A stretch of DNA of 64,000 nt. Source: Bacillus methanolicus MGA3. Its GTDB lineage: Bacteria > Bacillota > Bacilli > Bacillales > Cytobacillaceae. Below the pieces are notes generated by a model. The model was not told where the DNA came from. It was given only the letters and a program-made list of their open reading frames with translations, and made no database searches. The DNA is taken from contig NZ_CP007739.1 in the NCBI RefSeq assembly GCF_000724485.1, positions 2,216,843-2,280,842 of the forward strand. Reading direction: 5' to 3'. This document shows positions 56,094 through 64,000 of the stretch, in pieces. The number at the start of each line of letters is the position of its first letter. The first letter of the stretch is position 1. Made by a program: the position numbers and the translations under genes.

Positions 56094-56715
56094 TCTCTTC
56101 CGGTATCCCCCCTTCTATCAATACCTCAATATCTTTATCATCCATATTCCATTTTTGTGAGAGAAAAGAAGTGATTTTTTTCATTTCGGCAGTCTTTTTG
56201 GATGGAAGAGGTTTATTTGTATTAATTTCTACTTTTTTTACCGCTTCAATTGCATCGGATTGTTCTTTTGGCTGGCGCAACTGGACCTTCAATTTTGCCA
56301 GATTTTCCGGAAAGGCACGCTTGTCATTCTTATTTACTAAAAAATCAATTTTAGTAATTTCCAATCCGTACTGTTCCATCAACTCCTCCTCTGCGTCCTT
56401 TTCTAGCTTGACAGCCATTTGTTTTAAAATATATGCTTGTTGAGAAGCTTGTATTTCTTTTTTCTTCATTTCTATTTGATTTTCCATATTTTTTTCTCCT
56501 GGATTTTCAAATAGGGCAACGGATGCAAGAACTGTTTCAAAATCTTTAGAAAAAAGCTTTAGAACAGGCGTTAAAATAATCGCAATTAATAGCAAGCCGG
56601 TCACAATCTTTGTGTATTTTTGGAGATTCGAGTTGGGGAGAAGCATATCGATGACCGTAGCCAATAAGATAAAGAGAATGATATTTGTGATCCATTCCTT
56701 CAAAAAATCCATCAT
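56083..56715 (-). CDS. spoIIIAF: Stage III sporulation protein AF
   Basis: Membrane protein of 210 aa with two N-terminal transmembrane helices (ITNIILFILLATVIDMLL and IVTGLLLIAIILTPVLKLF) and a soluble C-terminal domain with a coiled-coil (~75-115). Two ATG codons are adjacent; the second, 56712, has the better spacing from AGGAGG. It lies 8 bp after spoIIIAE and overlaps spoIIIAG. Its role in the SpoIIIA-SpoIIQ complex is structural. Confidence 0.92.
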   Translation of the reverse strand: MMDFLKEWITNIILFILLATVIDMLLPNSNLQKYTKIVTGLLLIAIILTPVLKLFSKDFETVLASVALFENPGEKNMENQIEMKKKEIQASQQAYILKQMAVKLEKDAEEELMEQYGLEITKIDFLVNKNDKRAFPENLAKLKVQLRQPKEQSDAIEAVKKVEINTNKPLPSKKTAEMKKITSFLSQKWNMDDKDIEVLIEGGIPEENEQ

Positions 56716-56723
56716 TCATCCTC

Positions 56724-57923
56724 CTATCTCACCATCATCGTCAAATTCCCGGCTGCAATAATAACGGTAACGCTTAAAAAAAACATAAGCGATACAATTG
56801 CCAATGCGGCAAATATATAAACAACACTCTTGCTGATCACATCAAGGCAGGCTATTACTGGACCTCCGCCAAGCGGCTGTAAAATCGCAGCGGCAAATTT
56901 GTATATAAAAGCAATCATCAATATTTTGAGTGCCGGAAACGCTACAATTAACAGCAAAATAACGACCCCTGCTATCCCCACTGTATTTTTTAAAAGAACA
57001 GATGCACTAATAACTGTATCTGTTGCATCTGTAAATGCTCTCCCGATAACCGGAATAAAATTCCCAGTAATAAACTTTGCCGTTCTAATCGTTACTCCGT
57101 CTGTTATCGCAGTTGAAGCCCCCTGAACAGAAATGACACCAAGGAAAACAGTTAAAAATAATCCAAGCAAACCAATACTCCAATTCCTTATTAATTGGGC
57201 AAGCTGTGTGACTTTGTGATGCTCGCTCAATACACTGACAATGCTGAGCAATGTTGATAAAAACAAAAGCGGTAAAACAACGTTTTTAATAATGAGTCCG
57301 CTCGTATTCATTAAGAAAAGAATGACAGGGTGGAAAAAAGCTGCGGAAATTACTCCGCCTGATGAAGCAATCAGCGCGAGCAATAGCGGTATCAATGCAA
57401 GAATAAAGTGAATCATTGATTCAATTGCATCATTTGAATAAGTTATCGCAACGTGAAAACTATTTAGTGCAAGAATGATCAGCACGATAAAAACGATTGA
57501 ATAGGCGACTTTGCTGATTGTGCTATTTTCAAAAGAATTTTGCAAAGACTGCAAAAACATGCTGAAAATCGTCAGCAAGATCAGAGAACCTAGCAACTTT
57601 CCATTCACGATAAATTCATGAAAAACAAATTTCATAAACCCAGTAGTCCATTGTTCAAAAGAGAATTTTTTCTCTCCTTTAATAAAATCATACAAACTGC
57701 CCTTTTGGCTTTCCGGCAAAAACCCGCCATACTGATGAAGAATGTCTTCCCAAAATCCCTTCAATTCATCAATATTCAAATTTTCCAGCTGTGAATCGAC
57801 AATCGATTCTGTATCGGGTAAATTTCCGGTTTCGACTTGTCCCGGAGAGGCTTGTACAACCGGAACAAATAAAAAAAAGAAGAAAGGCACCAAAATGGAA
57901 AAAACATGAAAAATCCGTTTCAT
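56724..57923 (-). CDS. spoIIIAE: Stage III sporulation protein AE
   Basis: Polytopic membrane protein of 399 aa with a signal-like N-terminus (IFHVFSILVPFFFFLFVPVVQA), a ~70-residue extracytoplasmic stretch, then about seven transmembrane helices (for example LGSLILLTIFSMFLQ, VAYSIVFIVLIILAL, FILALIPLLLALIASSGGVI). It is thought to be the permease-like part of the SpoIIIA channel. ATG 57923 follows GAGAGAGGTG. It lies between spoIIIAD and spoIIIAF. Confidence 0.95.
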   Translation of the reverse strand: MKRIFHVFSILVPFFFFLFVPVVQASPGQVETGNLPDTESIVDSQLENLNIDELKGFWEDILHQYGGFLPESQKGSLYDFIKGEKKFSFEQWTTGFMKFVFHEFIVNGKLLGSLILLTIFSMFLQSLQNSFENSTISKVAYSIVFIVLIILALNSFHVAITYSNDAIESMIHFILALIPLLLALIASSGGVISAAFFHPVILFLMNTSGLIIKNVVLPLLFLSTLLSIVSVLSEHHKVTQLAQLIRNWSIGLLGLFLTVFLGVISVQGASTAITDGVTIRTAKFITGNFIPVIGRAFTDATDTVISASVLLKNTVGIAGVVILLLIVAFPALKILMIAFIYKFAAAILQPLGGGPVIACLDVISKSVVYIFAALAIVSLMFFLSVTVIIAAGNLTMMVR

Positions 57924-57959
57924 TATTACACCTCTCTCTTAGAACAAAAATTGCTGTGA

Positions 57960-58349
57960 CTAATTCGGAACCATTTGAATGATTGTTTCAATCAAAACCG
58001 TTAAAATCGGAATCGCCATTGCCAAAATGAGAATTTTTCCGGCAAGCTCAATTTTTGAAGCAATGGCGCCCTGTCCTGCATCCTTCGTAATCTGTGTGGC
58101 AAATTCGGCAATATATGCAATTCCAATGATCTTCAAGATTGTTTCAACATAGATAAGATTGACATTCGCATTAACAGCAATTTTTTCAATCATATGGATA
58201 ATTTCATAAATTTGGTCGACCAGAAATAAAAAGATCGTGCAGCCAACAAAAACAATTAATAAGAAAGCAAAGTTCGGCTTCTGTTCTTTAACGATCAGAG
58301 CAAGGAAAGTAGAAATAAGCGCTATTCCTGCTATTTGGATGATTTCAAT
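57960..58349 (-). CDS. spoIIIAD: Stage III sporulation protein AD, initiated at ATT
   Basis: Small polytopic membrane protein of 129 aa, with helices IIQIAGIALISTFLALIV, FAFLLIVFVGCTIFLFLV and LAGKILILAMAIPILTVLIE plus the conserved ETILKIIGIAYIAEF. The full-length frame has no ATG, GTG or TTG at its start. ATT 58349-58347 lies 7 nt after AAAGGGGGGC and gives the family N-terminus. The first ATG in frame (58193) would drop 52 residues including two helices. I therefore infer ATT initiation. It starts 14 bp after spoIIIAC. Confidence 0.85.
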   Translation of the reverse strand: MEIIQIAGIALISTFLALIVKEQKPNFAFLLIVFVGCTIFLFLVDQIYEIIHMIEKIAVNANVNLIYVETILKIIGIAYIAEFATQITKDAGQGAIASKIELAGKILILAMAIPILTVLIETIIQMVPN

Positions 58350-58363
58350 GGGAGAGCCCCCCT

Positions 58364-58570
58364 TTACCCTTGGAATAGAAACACTGATTTAATCTTTTGA
58401 AAAAGATCATCAACGATCGATGCAACCATGAACAAAATATAAATAAAACCAAATAGTGTAACCCATTGGGCATATTCTTTCTTTCCAACCTGATCGAGAA
58501 TTGTATGCAAAAAAGCAACGACAATTCCAACACCAGCAATTTTAAATATTACATCCACCTCTAAACCCAT
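58364..58570 (-). CDS. spoIIIAC: Stage III sporulation protein AC
   Basis: A 68-aa membrane protein with two helices (VIFKIAGVGIVVAFLHTIL and WVTLFGFIYILFMVASIV), almost identical in pattern to B. subtilis SpoIIIAC, including LDQVGKKEYAQWVTL and the end KSVFLFQG. It is related to SpoIIIAD. ATG 58570 follows AGGAGAAGC. It lies between spoIIIAB and spoIIIAD. Confidence 0.95.
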   Translation of the reverse strand: MGLEVDVIFKIAGVGIVVAFLHTILDQVGKKEYAQWVTLFGFIYILFMVASIVDDLFQKIKSVFLFQG

Positions 58571-58588
58571 CGCTTCTCCTCCTAAGCG

Positions 58589-59104
58589 TTACATAAGCAA
58601 GATGATTAACAATAATCCGGACAAAAATCCGAGACTTTTCACCATTTTTTCGTATTTTGCCTGTTTATCCCTGGCATCTCCTTCTTCCCGTTCCAAATGA
58701 GAAAGAGTCAACATGATTTGTTTTTGCTGGGACATTCGGTCATGGCGGCCAAGCGTTTCTCCAAACTGTTTCATAATTTCATATTCGCCATGTTTAAAAG
58801 CTGTAAATTTCCATATTTCCGCCATGCTTTCTTCCCATGCATCTTTTACCGTTGTTTCTGAATTTGTTAACCGTTTAGCAAAGGATTCGAAAAACCATGA
58901 TAAAGGCTTAGAGAGTTGTGCAGCCAACCTCCTTGATGCTTCGTGAAGCGGTGTATGCCCGAACATGATTTCCGCTTCCAATGACTGAAGAGCTGATTTT
59001 AATTGCCTCAGCTGCCTTGGTCTTTCACTTAAATGCCTTGATGCTTCAAAACCGGTCCAAGTGGTGGCGACAATAATCAATAAAGCCCCGATTATCTTCA
59101 TCAT
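58589..59104 (-). CDS. spoIIIAB: Stage III sporulation protein AB
   Basis: A 171-aa protein with an N-terminal helix (IIGALLIIVATTWTGFEAS), a helical cytoplasmic domain resembling type II secretion GspF (LSERPRQLRQLKSALQSLEAEIMFGHTPLHEA) and a C-terminal helix (SLGFLSGLLLIILLM). It probably links the ATPase SpoIIIAA to the channel. ATG 59104 (or 59101) directly follows the spoIIIAA stop. Confidence 0.94.
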   Translation of the reverse strand: MMKIIGALLIIVATTWTGFEASRHLSERPRQLRQLKSALQSLEAEIMFGHTPLHEASRRLAAQLSKPLSWFFESFAKRLTNSETTVKDAWEESMAEIWKFTAFKHGEYEIMKQFGETLGRHDRMSQQKQIMLTLSHLEREEGDARDKQAKYEKMVKSLGFLSGLLLIILLM

Positions 59105-60028
59105 CTAGGTCACTCTCACTTTTGAAGTAATCTGTTCACCGCTTCCGTCTTTTATATAAGTCACAGTTCCTGGACCATCTTTACGGCTTAATTCAATAAA
59201 CCGCTGAAAAATCCGCTGTTCAAGAATTTTTTTTAAGGAAGGGCGCTTTCTTATTTCCAGCAGGGAACTGCCATGTGTAGTCATGATTAGTTTTATCCCT
59301 GCATTAACAGCTTCCATAATGGCTAAAGCATCTTCCTCCCGCCCGATTTCATCAACAACCAGGACATCTGGGCTCATCGAACGGATCATCATCATCATTC
59401 CTTCAGCTTTTGGACAGGCATCAAGAACATCTATTCTGTTTCCGAATGTAAGCTGTGGAATGCCTTTTACACATCCGGCGATTTCTGAACGTTCATCCAC
59501 AATTCCAACTTTAGATGCACTTAACCCAAGGGCATCATTACCGGTTGAAATGATTCTGGCAATATCACGAAGAAGTGTCGTTTTTCCTGTTTGCGGAGGC
59601 CCGATAATCATTGTATGGAGCCAACCATTATCAAATAAGAAAGGAACGAGGGGATCCGCAATTCCAATTCTTTCCCGTGCAATTCGGATATTAAAGGACG
59701 AAATATCCCTAATTGCTTTCACCTGGCTATTCTCGAGAATGACTTTTCCGGCAAGGCCGACCCGGTGTCCGCCAGAGATTGTGATATATCCCCGTTTCAA
59801 TTCTTCTTCAAGCGTGTAAATGGAATAACCGCTAATTTTATTTAAAAGGTGAAGCGCATCTTCCGGCTGAACAGTATATGGCAAAAACAGGGGACTTCCT
59901 TTCATTGTTACTTCTAAAGGCCTGTTAATGCGGACGCGGATTTCTTCTATTTCATTTTGTTGAAAAGAAGGGATTTGTTCGAGTCTTTCTGCAATTGATT
60001 TTGGCAAAAAGGGGACAACAGTTTTCAA
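59105..60028 (-). CDS. spoIIIAA: Stage III sporulation protein AA, ATPase
   Basis: Secretion-type ATPase of 307 aa energising the mother-cell-to-forespore channel. Walker A is GPPQTGKT (143-150), followed by IVDERSEIAGCVKGIPQ, and Walker B-like DVLVVDEIGREEDA. The N-terminal domain (RVRINRPLEVTMKG, YTLEEELKRGYITISGGHRVGLAG) is shared by the family. TTG 60028 follows AGGAGGAG by 8 nt. It is first in the operon behind a sigma-E promoter. Confidence 0.96.
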   Translation of the reverse strand: MKTVVPFLPKSIAERLEQIPSFQQNEIEEIRVRINRPLEVTMKGSPLFLPYTVQPEDALHLLNKISGYSIYTLEEELKRGYITISGGHRVGLAGKVILENSQVKAIRDISSFNIRIARERIGIADPLVPFLFDNGWLHTMIIGPPQTGKTTLLRDIARIISTGNDALGLSASKVGIVDERSEIAGCVKGIPQLTFGNRIDVLDACPKAEGMMMMIRSMSPDVLVVDEIGREEDALAIMEAVNAGIKLIMTTHGSSLLEIRKRPSLKKILEQRIFQRFIELSRKDGPGTVTYIKDGSGEQITSKVRVT

Positions 60029-60101
60029 ATTTGACTCCTCCTCCCGAAATAATTTTTCTCCGCTTTGTTTTCAGGCTTAAAAGTGTTCTCTTACTAATTA
60101 A

Positions 60102-60129
60102 AATGTATGCCTGCTTGGCCTCATTATGA
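60102..60129 (-). promoter_or_regulatory. Sigma-E promoter of the spoIIIA operon
   Basis: Minus-strand TCATAAT (60123-60129), 13 bp, CATACATT (60102-60109). The -10 matches the sigma-E consensus CATACAHT exactly and the -35 contains ATA. It lies about 75 bp before spoIIIAA. Confidence 0.85.
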
Positions 60130-60248
60130 CTTTTAATAAATGAAAGGTTGGCTATGAATTTTGCCAAGGAAAATAAATGAATGAATCAACGAGGAATACC
60201 GTACATTTTATGGAAAGAAAATGTTTGAAGAGATGAGGTGAGACAAAC

Positions 60249-60917
60249 GTGCATGATCATCAGCCTATTTATCGGGGAAAAGGCTATCGGAATGATAAAA
60301 ACATTTTGAAGGTTAGTGGAGAAGGAAGTATTTCTGCCCGCCCTGACACCGCAATTGTCATTCTCGGAACAATAACAGAACTGCAAAATTTAGCAAAAGC
60401 TCAAGCAGAAAATGCAGAAGCTATTTCCCACGTGATCGAATCGGTTCTGAAAATGGGAATACCGAGAGAAAATATTCAAACATTTGACTACAGAGCTGAA
60501 CCACAATACCGTTATGAAGACGGAAAACAAATTTTTATAGGCTACAAAGTTACCCATTTATTAAAAATTACGATTGACCGAGTAGATCAAACTGGAAGGC
60601 TAGTGGATAGTGCAGTGAGAAACGGGTCTAACACGGTGAATAACATTGATTTTTCGGTATCAAATCCATTACTTTACTATAATAAGGCACTAGCAGTTGC
60701 GGTACAAAACACCATGATAAAAGCACAAACAATTGCCGGCTCACTAGGAGTAACCCTTATCAAAACTCCTAGGCAAGTGATTGAGGAAAGCCAAGCGCCA
60801 AAACCTATTCCCTTTTTATCAACAGCTATGGTAAAAGGTATATCAACGATACCTATTGAAACAGGCAAATTAACAATCTCCGCTGTTGTCCGTGCTGAAT
60901 ATCAATACTATTATTAA
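60249..60917 (+). CDS. SIMPL (DUF541) domain protein
   Basis: A 222-aa protein with a SIMPL/DUF541 domain covering most of its length: ILKVSGEGSISARPDTAIVILGTITE, then EAISHVIESVLKMGIPRENIQTFDYRAEPQYRYEDGKQIFIGYKVTHLLKI and the late NTMIKAQTIAGSLGV. There is no signal peptide or membrane helix, so it is probably cytosolic or spore-associated, unlike many exported homologues. GTG 60249 follows GAGGTGAGACAAAC. It sits where B. subtilis has yqhV, divergent from spoIIIAA. Role unknown; a mother-cell function is only suggested by position. Confidence 0.85.
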   Translation: MHDHQPIYRGKGYRNDKNILKVSGEGSISARPDTAIVILGTITELQNLAKAQAENAEAISHVIESVLKMGIPRENIQTFDYRAEPQYRYEDGKQIFIGYKVTHLLKITIDRVDQTGRLVDSAVRNGSNTVNNIDFSVSNPLLYYNKALAVAVQNTMIKAQTIAGSLGVTLIKTPRQVIEESQAPKPIPFLSTAMVKGISTIPIETGKLTISAVVRAEYQYYY

Positions 60918-60953
60918 TAGGCAAAATCAGCAAAAAGAAACTTTTTTTGCAAT

Positions 60954-60986
60954 TAAAAAACCGGTTCAAATGGTTGAACCGGTTGT
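60954..60986. terminator. Hairpin with minus-strand U-tract after the SIMPL gene
   Basis: Perfect 11-bp stem AACCGGTTCAA/TTGAACCGGTT (60959-60969, 60974-60984) with a 4-nt loop. The minus strand reads TTTTTTAATT right after the stem, so it ends leftward transcription best; on the plus strand the tail GTACTTTTTAAT is offset by 4 nt. Confidence 0.8.
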
Positions 60987-61280
60987 ACTTTTTAATATAA
61001 AGCCGCTTTTGCCGCCGATCAATATGGAGTTTCAAAACCTGCTCCGCCAGGTGGGTGTCCGCAAAAACGTTCCCAGCGTCCTCAAGCCAAAAATCGGAGG
61101 CATGCCGTTCCGGTTTTAATTTAGGACTCCCTTTCATTAATCAAAGGTTGAAACTTCATATACTAACGAACAAAGCAGCCTCAATTTAGTTTTATTTTAC
61201 AAAATGGCGTATACCTTTGCAAGGAATTAAGACTTGTTTCCTAAACATAAAAAGAGCCCATACATATTGGGTTTTATCAA
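60985..61280. other. Gene-free stretch between SIMPL gene and efp with a GC-rich patch
   Basis: No gene can be supported. 61005-61110 is clearly richer in G+C than its surroundings and has open frames on both strands. The minus frame from ATG 61137 reads protein-like (ASDFWLEDAGNVFADTHLAE) but has no RBS and runs through the hairpin at 60.96 kb without a stop. A weak hairpin with TTTTT at 61253-61276 may end efp. It could be a gene remnant or an RNA. Confidence 0.35.
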
Positions 61281-61838
61281 CTATGCACGAGAAACATATG
61301 TGCCATCCGCTGTGTTAATGATAAGACGGTCACCTTGGTTCACAAAGAAAGGAACTTGAACAACTAAACCTGTTTCAAGAGTTGCAGGTTTTGAACCACC
61401 TGAAGCTGTATCACCTTTAATGCCAGGCTCTGTTGCTATTACTTCAAGCTCAACTGTGTTTGGCAATTCAATTCCAAGTGTCTCTCCCTGGAACATCATA
61501 ATGTATACTTCCATATTTTCTTTCAAGAACTTTAATTCATGCTGAATTGTAGAAGCAGGCAATTCAATTTGCTCATAAGTTTCGTTATCCATGAACACAT
61601 GCTGGTCGCCATTTGCATAGAGGTATTGCATTTTACGGTTGTCAATTTGTGCTCGCTCAACTTTTTCACCAGCACGGAATGTTTTTTCCTGAATCGCACC
61701 AGTTCGAAGATTGCGAAGCTTTGAACGTACAAATGCAGCGCCTTTCCCCGGTTTTACGTGTTGGAATTCAAGAACACGCCAAATTCCACCATCTACTTCA
61801 ATTGTTAATCCTGTACGAAAATCGTTAACAGAAATCAT
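61281..61838 (-). CDS. efp: Elongation factor P
   Basis: Translation factor of 185 aa that rescues ribosomes stalled at proline runs. Three beta-barrel domains are recognisable: KOW-like N-terminus [35 protein letters not shown] with the modifiable Lys32 at the tip, an OB domain, and a C-terminal OB ending [17 protein letters not shown]. The length equals B. subtilis EF-P. ATG 61838 follows AGGAGGATACTAA. Confidence 0.97.
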   Translation of the reverse strand: MISVNDFRTGLTIEVDGGIWRVLEFQHVKPGKGAAFVRSKLRNLRTGAIQEKTFRAGEKVERAQIDNRKMQYLYANGDQHVFMDNETYEQIELPASTIQHELKFLKENMEVYIMMFQGETLGIELPNTVELEVIATEPGIKGDTASGGSKPATLETGLVVQVPFFVNQGDRLIINTADGTYVSRA

Positions 61839-61864
61839 GTTTAGTATCCTCCTAATACATCCGT

Positions 61865-62926
61865 TTAAAGAATAATCAGCTCTTTTGTTGAGTGATTCAG
61901 CGTTTCATTATGATCCTTTGTTATTAATGTGTCGTCTTCAATGCGAACGCCGCCTAGGCCAGGGATGTAAATTCCCGGTTCTACTGTTACGACCATTCCC
62001 GGTTCCAATACAGTATCGGACTTGATGGATAATGCAGGGCCTTCATGAACTTCCAACCCTATGCCATGACCTGTCGAATGCCCAAAGTTTTCTCCATAAC
62101 CTTTTTGGGCAATAAAGTTTCTTGTTAAAGCATCTGCTTCTTTTCCGGTCATACCAGGCTTTATTCCTGCCAATCCCCGTAATTGGGCCTCTAAAACTAT
62201 ACCGTAAATTTCTTTCAGTTTATCATCAGGTTTTCCGACAGCGACAGTCCGGGTGATATCAGAAACATATCCTTTATAATATGCTCCAAAGTCAAGCGTA
62301 ACAAAATCACCGGTTTCAATAATCTTATCACTAGCCACCCCATGAGGCAGTGCAGAACGGTAACCCGATGCGACGATGATATCAAAGGATGATGATATTG
62401 CGCCGGCTTTTCTCATAAAGAACTCGAGTTCATTCGAAACCTCCAATTCAGTAACCCCTGGACGAATAAACTCTAAAATATGCTTAAAAGCGGCATCAGC
62501 AATGTCCGCTGCTTCCTTTAATATCTTAATCTCTGATTCCGTCTTAATCAAGCGCAACTTTTCAACAACGCCTGAAACTGGCACAAGTTCCGCTCCAATG
62601 GCTTTTTCATATGCTTTAAATGATGAATATGATAAATGATCCTGTTCGAATCCAAGTTTTTTAATCCCCAGTTTCTTCACTTGTTTTGCCACTTCGTCTG
62701 GAAGTGACCCTTTATGTTGAACAATCTCATAGCCTTCACATTGTTTTGTTGCCTGTTCAATATAACGGAAATCTGTAATAAATTGTGCATTTTCTGTACT
62801 GATTAATACAACGCCGGCACTCCCTGTAAAATTCGTCATATACCTGCGGTTATATGAATTTGTAATGAGTATTCCATCAATTCCAAGCTTTTCAATGGCC
62901 GAGCGTAACTTTTTAATTTTCTCCAT
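61865..62926 (-). CDS. papA: Xaa-Pro aminopeptidase
   Basis: Metallopeptidase (M24B) of 353 aa removing N-terminal residues before proline. It starts at ATG 62926 ([15 protein letters not shown]) behind GAGAGGAG; a longer frame to 62977 runs into aroQ. The creatinase-like N-domain precedes the pita-bread fold, with metal ligands in [33 protein letters not shown] and TVEPGIYI plus VRIEDDTL. It overlaps aroQ by 14 bp and precedes efp, the order of yqhS-yqhT-efp in B. subtilis. Confidence 0.94.
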   Translation of the reverse strand: MEKIKKLRSAIEKLGIDGILITNSYNRRYMTNFTGSAGVVLISTENAQFITDFRYIEQATKQCEGYEIVQHKGSLPDEVAKQVKKLGIKKLGFEQDHLSYSSFKAYEKAIGAELVPVSGVVEKLRLIKTESEIKILKEAADIADAAFKHILEFIRPGVTELEVSNELEFFMRKAGAISSSFDIIVASGYRSALPHGVASDKIIETGDFVTLDFGAYYKGYVSDITRTVAVGKPDDKLKEIYGIVLEAQLRGLAGIKPGMTGKEADALTRNFIAQKGYGENFGHSTGHGIGLEVHEGPALSIKSDTVLEPGMVVTVEPGIYIPGLGGVRIEDDTLITKDHNETLNHSTKELIIL

Positions 62927-63374
62927 ATGATCTCCTCTCTTTAGCAAGTTCCAAAAGGGCTTCAAAAGCCAATTCATAGCCTTTTAATCCCAACCCCACA
63001 ATCTGTCCCTTTGTTACGGGTGCTGTGACTGATACATGACGAAACGACTCACGCGCATGAATGTTAGATATATGTACTTCGATCACTGGCACTGATATCC
63101 CTGCAATTGCATCACGAATTGCATAACTGTAATGTGTATATGCACCGGGGTTAAAAATAATTCCATCATAGTTTTCCTCATTCGCTTGATGGAGTCGATC
63201 GATCAGACTTCCTTCATGGTTCGATTGAAAACAAGTAATTTCCACCCCATTCTGTTCTCCTATTTTCTTCATGCGCGTTTCAAGATCTCTCAATGTTTGT
63301 TCTCCGTAAATCCCAGGCTCCCTTTTTCCTAGCAAATTTAGATTTGGTCCATTTAGCAACAAAATTTTTTTCAT
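62913..63374 (-). CDS. aroQ: Type II 3-dehydroquinate dehydratase
   Basis: Shikimate-pathway dehydratase of 153 aa, forming dodecamers. LLNGPNLNLLGKREPGIYG carries the lid residues and catalytic tyrosine; SNHEGSLIDRLHQA, NPGAYTHYSYAIRDAI and EVHISNIHARESFRHVSV complete the active site. ATG 63374 follows GAGCTGAAAA. The last 14 bp overlap papA, so the two are co-translated. Confidence 0.96.
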   Translation of the reverse strand: MKKILLLNGPNLNLLGKREPGIYGEQTLRDLETRMKKIGEQNGVEITCFQSNHEGSLIDRLHQANEENYDGIIFNPGAYTHYSYAIRDAIAGISVPVIEVHISNIHARESFRHVSVTAPVTKGQIVGLGLKGYELAFEALLELAKERRSYGEN

Positions 63375-63456
63375 TTTTCAGCTCCTGCACAATTCATTAA
63401 AATGTTCAATAAAAATATTCTATCACAGATATTTCGTATTTAACTAGATAGAACAG

Positions 63457-63972
63457 TTAAGAGTGAGATTCAGCCTGTTCTTCCCCTTGGTTTTGCATTT
63501 CATTTTCTTCATATGATATTGAATAACCGACAAATACACCAAAAAGAATGTAAAAACAAACTGAAGTAATTATCGTATCGCGTTTTAGTTCACCAAATGA
63601 ACTGATTCCGGGGAATATCGGGTTTAACACGAAAAAAACAAGCAAAAATAAAATGATGCCATAGACGGCCCCGACCCAGATACTTTTAAATTTTCTAAAT
63701 GCAGCATAGTAAATGAGTGCTGCACCGATTGATACAATTCCGATCAAAATGATCGAGATTACCGTCCCGAGCCATCCTTCTTTCCAATCGCCGATTACCC
63801 AAGGTTCCAAAATAACACGTGGGGGAATTTCTGTAAAACTAAAAACGTAAGCCAGATAGGCGAGTGAGCTCAATAATACCCCGCCAGTTAACCCTGTCCA
63901 AACAACCATTGAAATAAAAGACATCGGTTTTTCCCGCTCATTGTGTTCAGATTTTTTTTGATTGTCTGCCAT
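63457..63972 (-). CDS. yqhR: YqhR-family membrane protein
   Basis: A 171-aa membrane protein with four helices (for example FISMVVWTGLTGGVLLSSLAYLAYVF, LGTVISIILIGIVSIGAALIYYAAF, IWVGAVYGIILFLLVFFVL and SVCFYILFGVFVGYSISY) and an acidic C-terminal tail. It matches YqhR, which precedes aroQ in B. subtilis. ATG 63972 (MADNQKKSEHN) follows ATGGAGGTG; the ATG at 63987 is part of that RBS. Function unknown. Confidence 0.88.
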   Translation of the reverse strand: MADNQKKSEHNEREKPMSFISMVVWTGLTGGVLLSSLAYLAYVFSFTEIPPRVILEPWVIGDWKEGWLGTVISIILIGIVSIGAALIYYAAFRKFKSIWVGAVYGIILFLLVFFVLNPIFPGISSFGELKRDTIITSVCFYILFGVFVGYSISYEENEMQNQGEEQAESHS

Positions 63973-64000
63973 AAAGTACACCTCCATTTTTATTATGTCC

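Noticed and set aside
59283..59819. 178-aa plus-strand open frame inside spoIIIAA
   Set aside because: Antisense to a conserved ATPase gene; no RBS and no recognisable domain.
60853..61137. 94-aa minus-strand gene downstream of efp
   Set aside because: No RBS at ATG 61137, reads through a strong terminator hairpin and into the SIMPL gene antisense; kept only as a possible remnant.

Overview
This window is a chromosomal core region of an endospore-forming, low-GC member of the Bacillaceae. The evidence is a complete spoIIIA operon, spo0A, spoIVB, RBSs close to AGGAGG, many TTG/GTG starts, and a gene order that follows the Bacillus subtilis yqkB-yqj-yqi-spo0A-spoIIIA-yqh segment almost gene for gene. 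It is not B. subtilis itself: it has a methylmalonyl-CoA mutase cluster, an extra HXXEE membrane protein, an orphan CheW-like gene, a SIMPL-domain gene beside spoIIIAA, and its own family of dispersed intergenic hairpin repeats. No phage, plasmid, insertion sequence, CRISPR array, rRNA or tRNA gene was found.

Layout. 1-5.5 kb: 5' part of a bd-type quinol oxidase gene behind Rex-like operators, YqkB, a YolD-like/Y-family polymerase pair with LexA boxes, YqzH, and the YqjP/YqjQ pair. 5.7-16.6 kb: a proline T-box and proI, namA, rnz, zwf, ypuA, gndA, polY1, a CheW-like gene, yqjE. 16.7-22.1 kb: acyl-CoA carboxyltransferase with methylmalonyl-CoA epimerase, the miniprotein gene prli42, an arginine ABC transporter with ARG-box-like sites, and bacilliredoxin. 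22.4-28.4 kb: HXXEE protein, then mutA-mutB-meaB. 28.7-39.1 kb: the branched-chain keto-acid operon ptb-bcd-buk-lpdV-bkdAA-bkdAB-bkdB behind a clear sigma-54 promoter, preceded by its activator gene bkdR. 39.3-48.1 kb: yqzF, yqiK, spo0A (sigma-H promoter with a 0A box), spoIVB, recN, ahrC, yqxC, dxs. 48.3-54.7 kb: ispA, xseB, xseA, folD, nusB, yqhY, accC, accB. 54.8-64 kb: spoIIIAH-AA, a SIMPL gene, efp, papA, aroQ, yqhR.

How it works together. The bkd operon turns Val/Ile/Leu into branched acyl-CoAs. Oxidation of Val and Ile yields propionyl-CoA, and the carboxyltransferase, epimerase and mutase genes 6-18 kb away would carry this on to succinyl-CoA. The oxidative pentose phosphate enzymes (zwf, gndA) flank ypuA. 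Three genes or operons (polY2-yolD, polY1, ahrC-recN) carry LexA-box-like sequences at their promoters, so the window holds a scattered SOS set. The sporulation genes show sigma-H and sigma-E promoters readable in the sequence.

I did not find a wholly new multi-gene system. The items most worth a second look are the dispersed long-hairpin repeats (two copies inside the bkd operon), a 41-bp-period tandem repeat near 3.6 kb, a nine-codon leader ORF coupled to mutA, an ATT initiator for spoIIIAD, and a GC-richer unexplained stretch beside efp.
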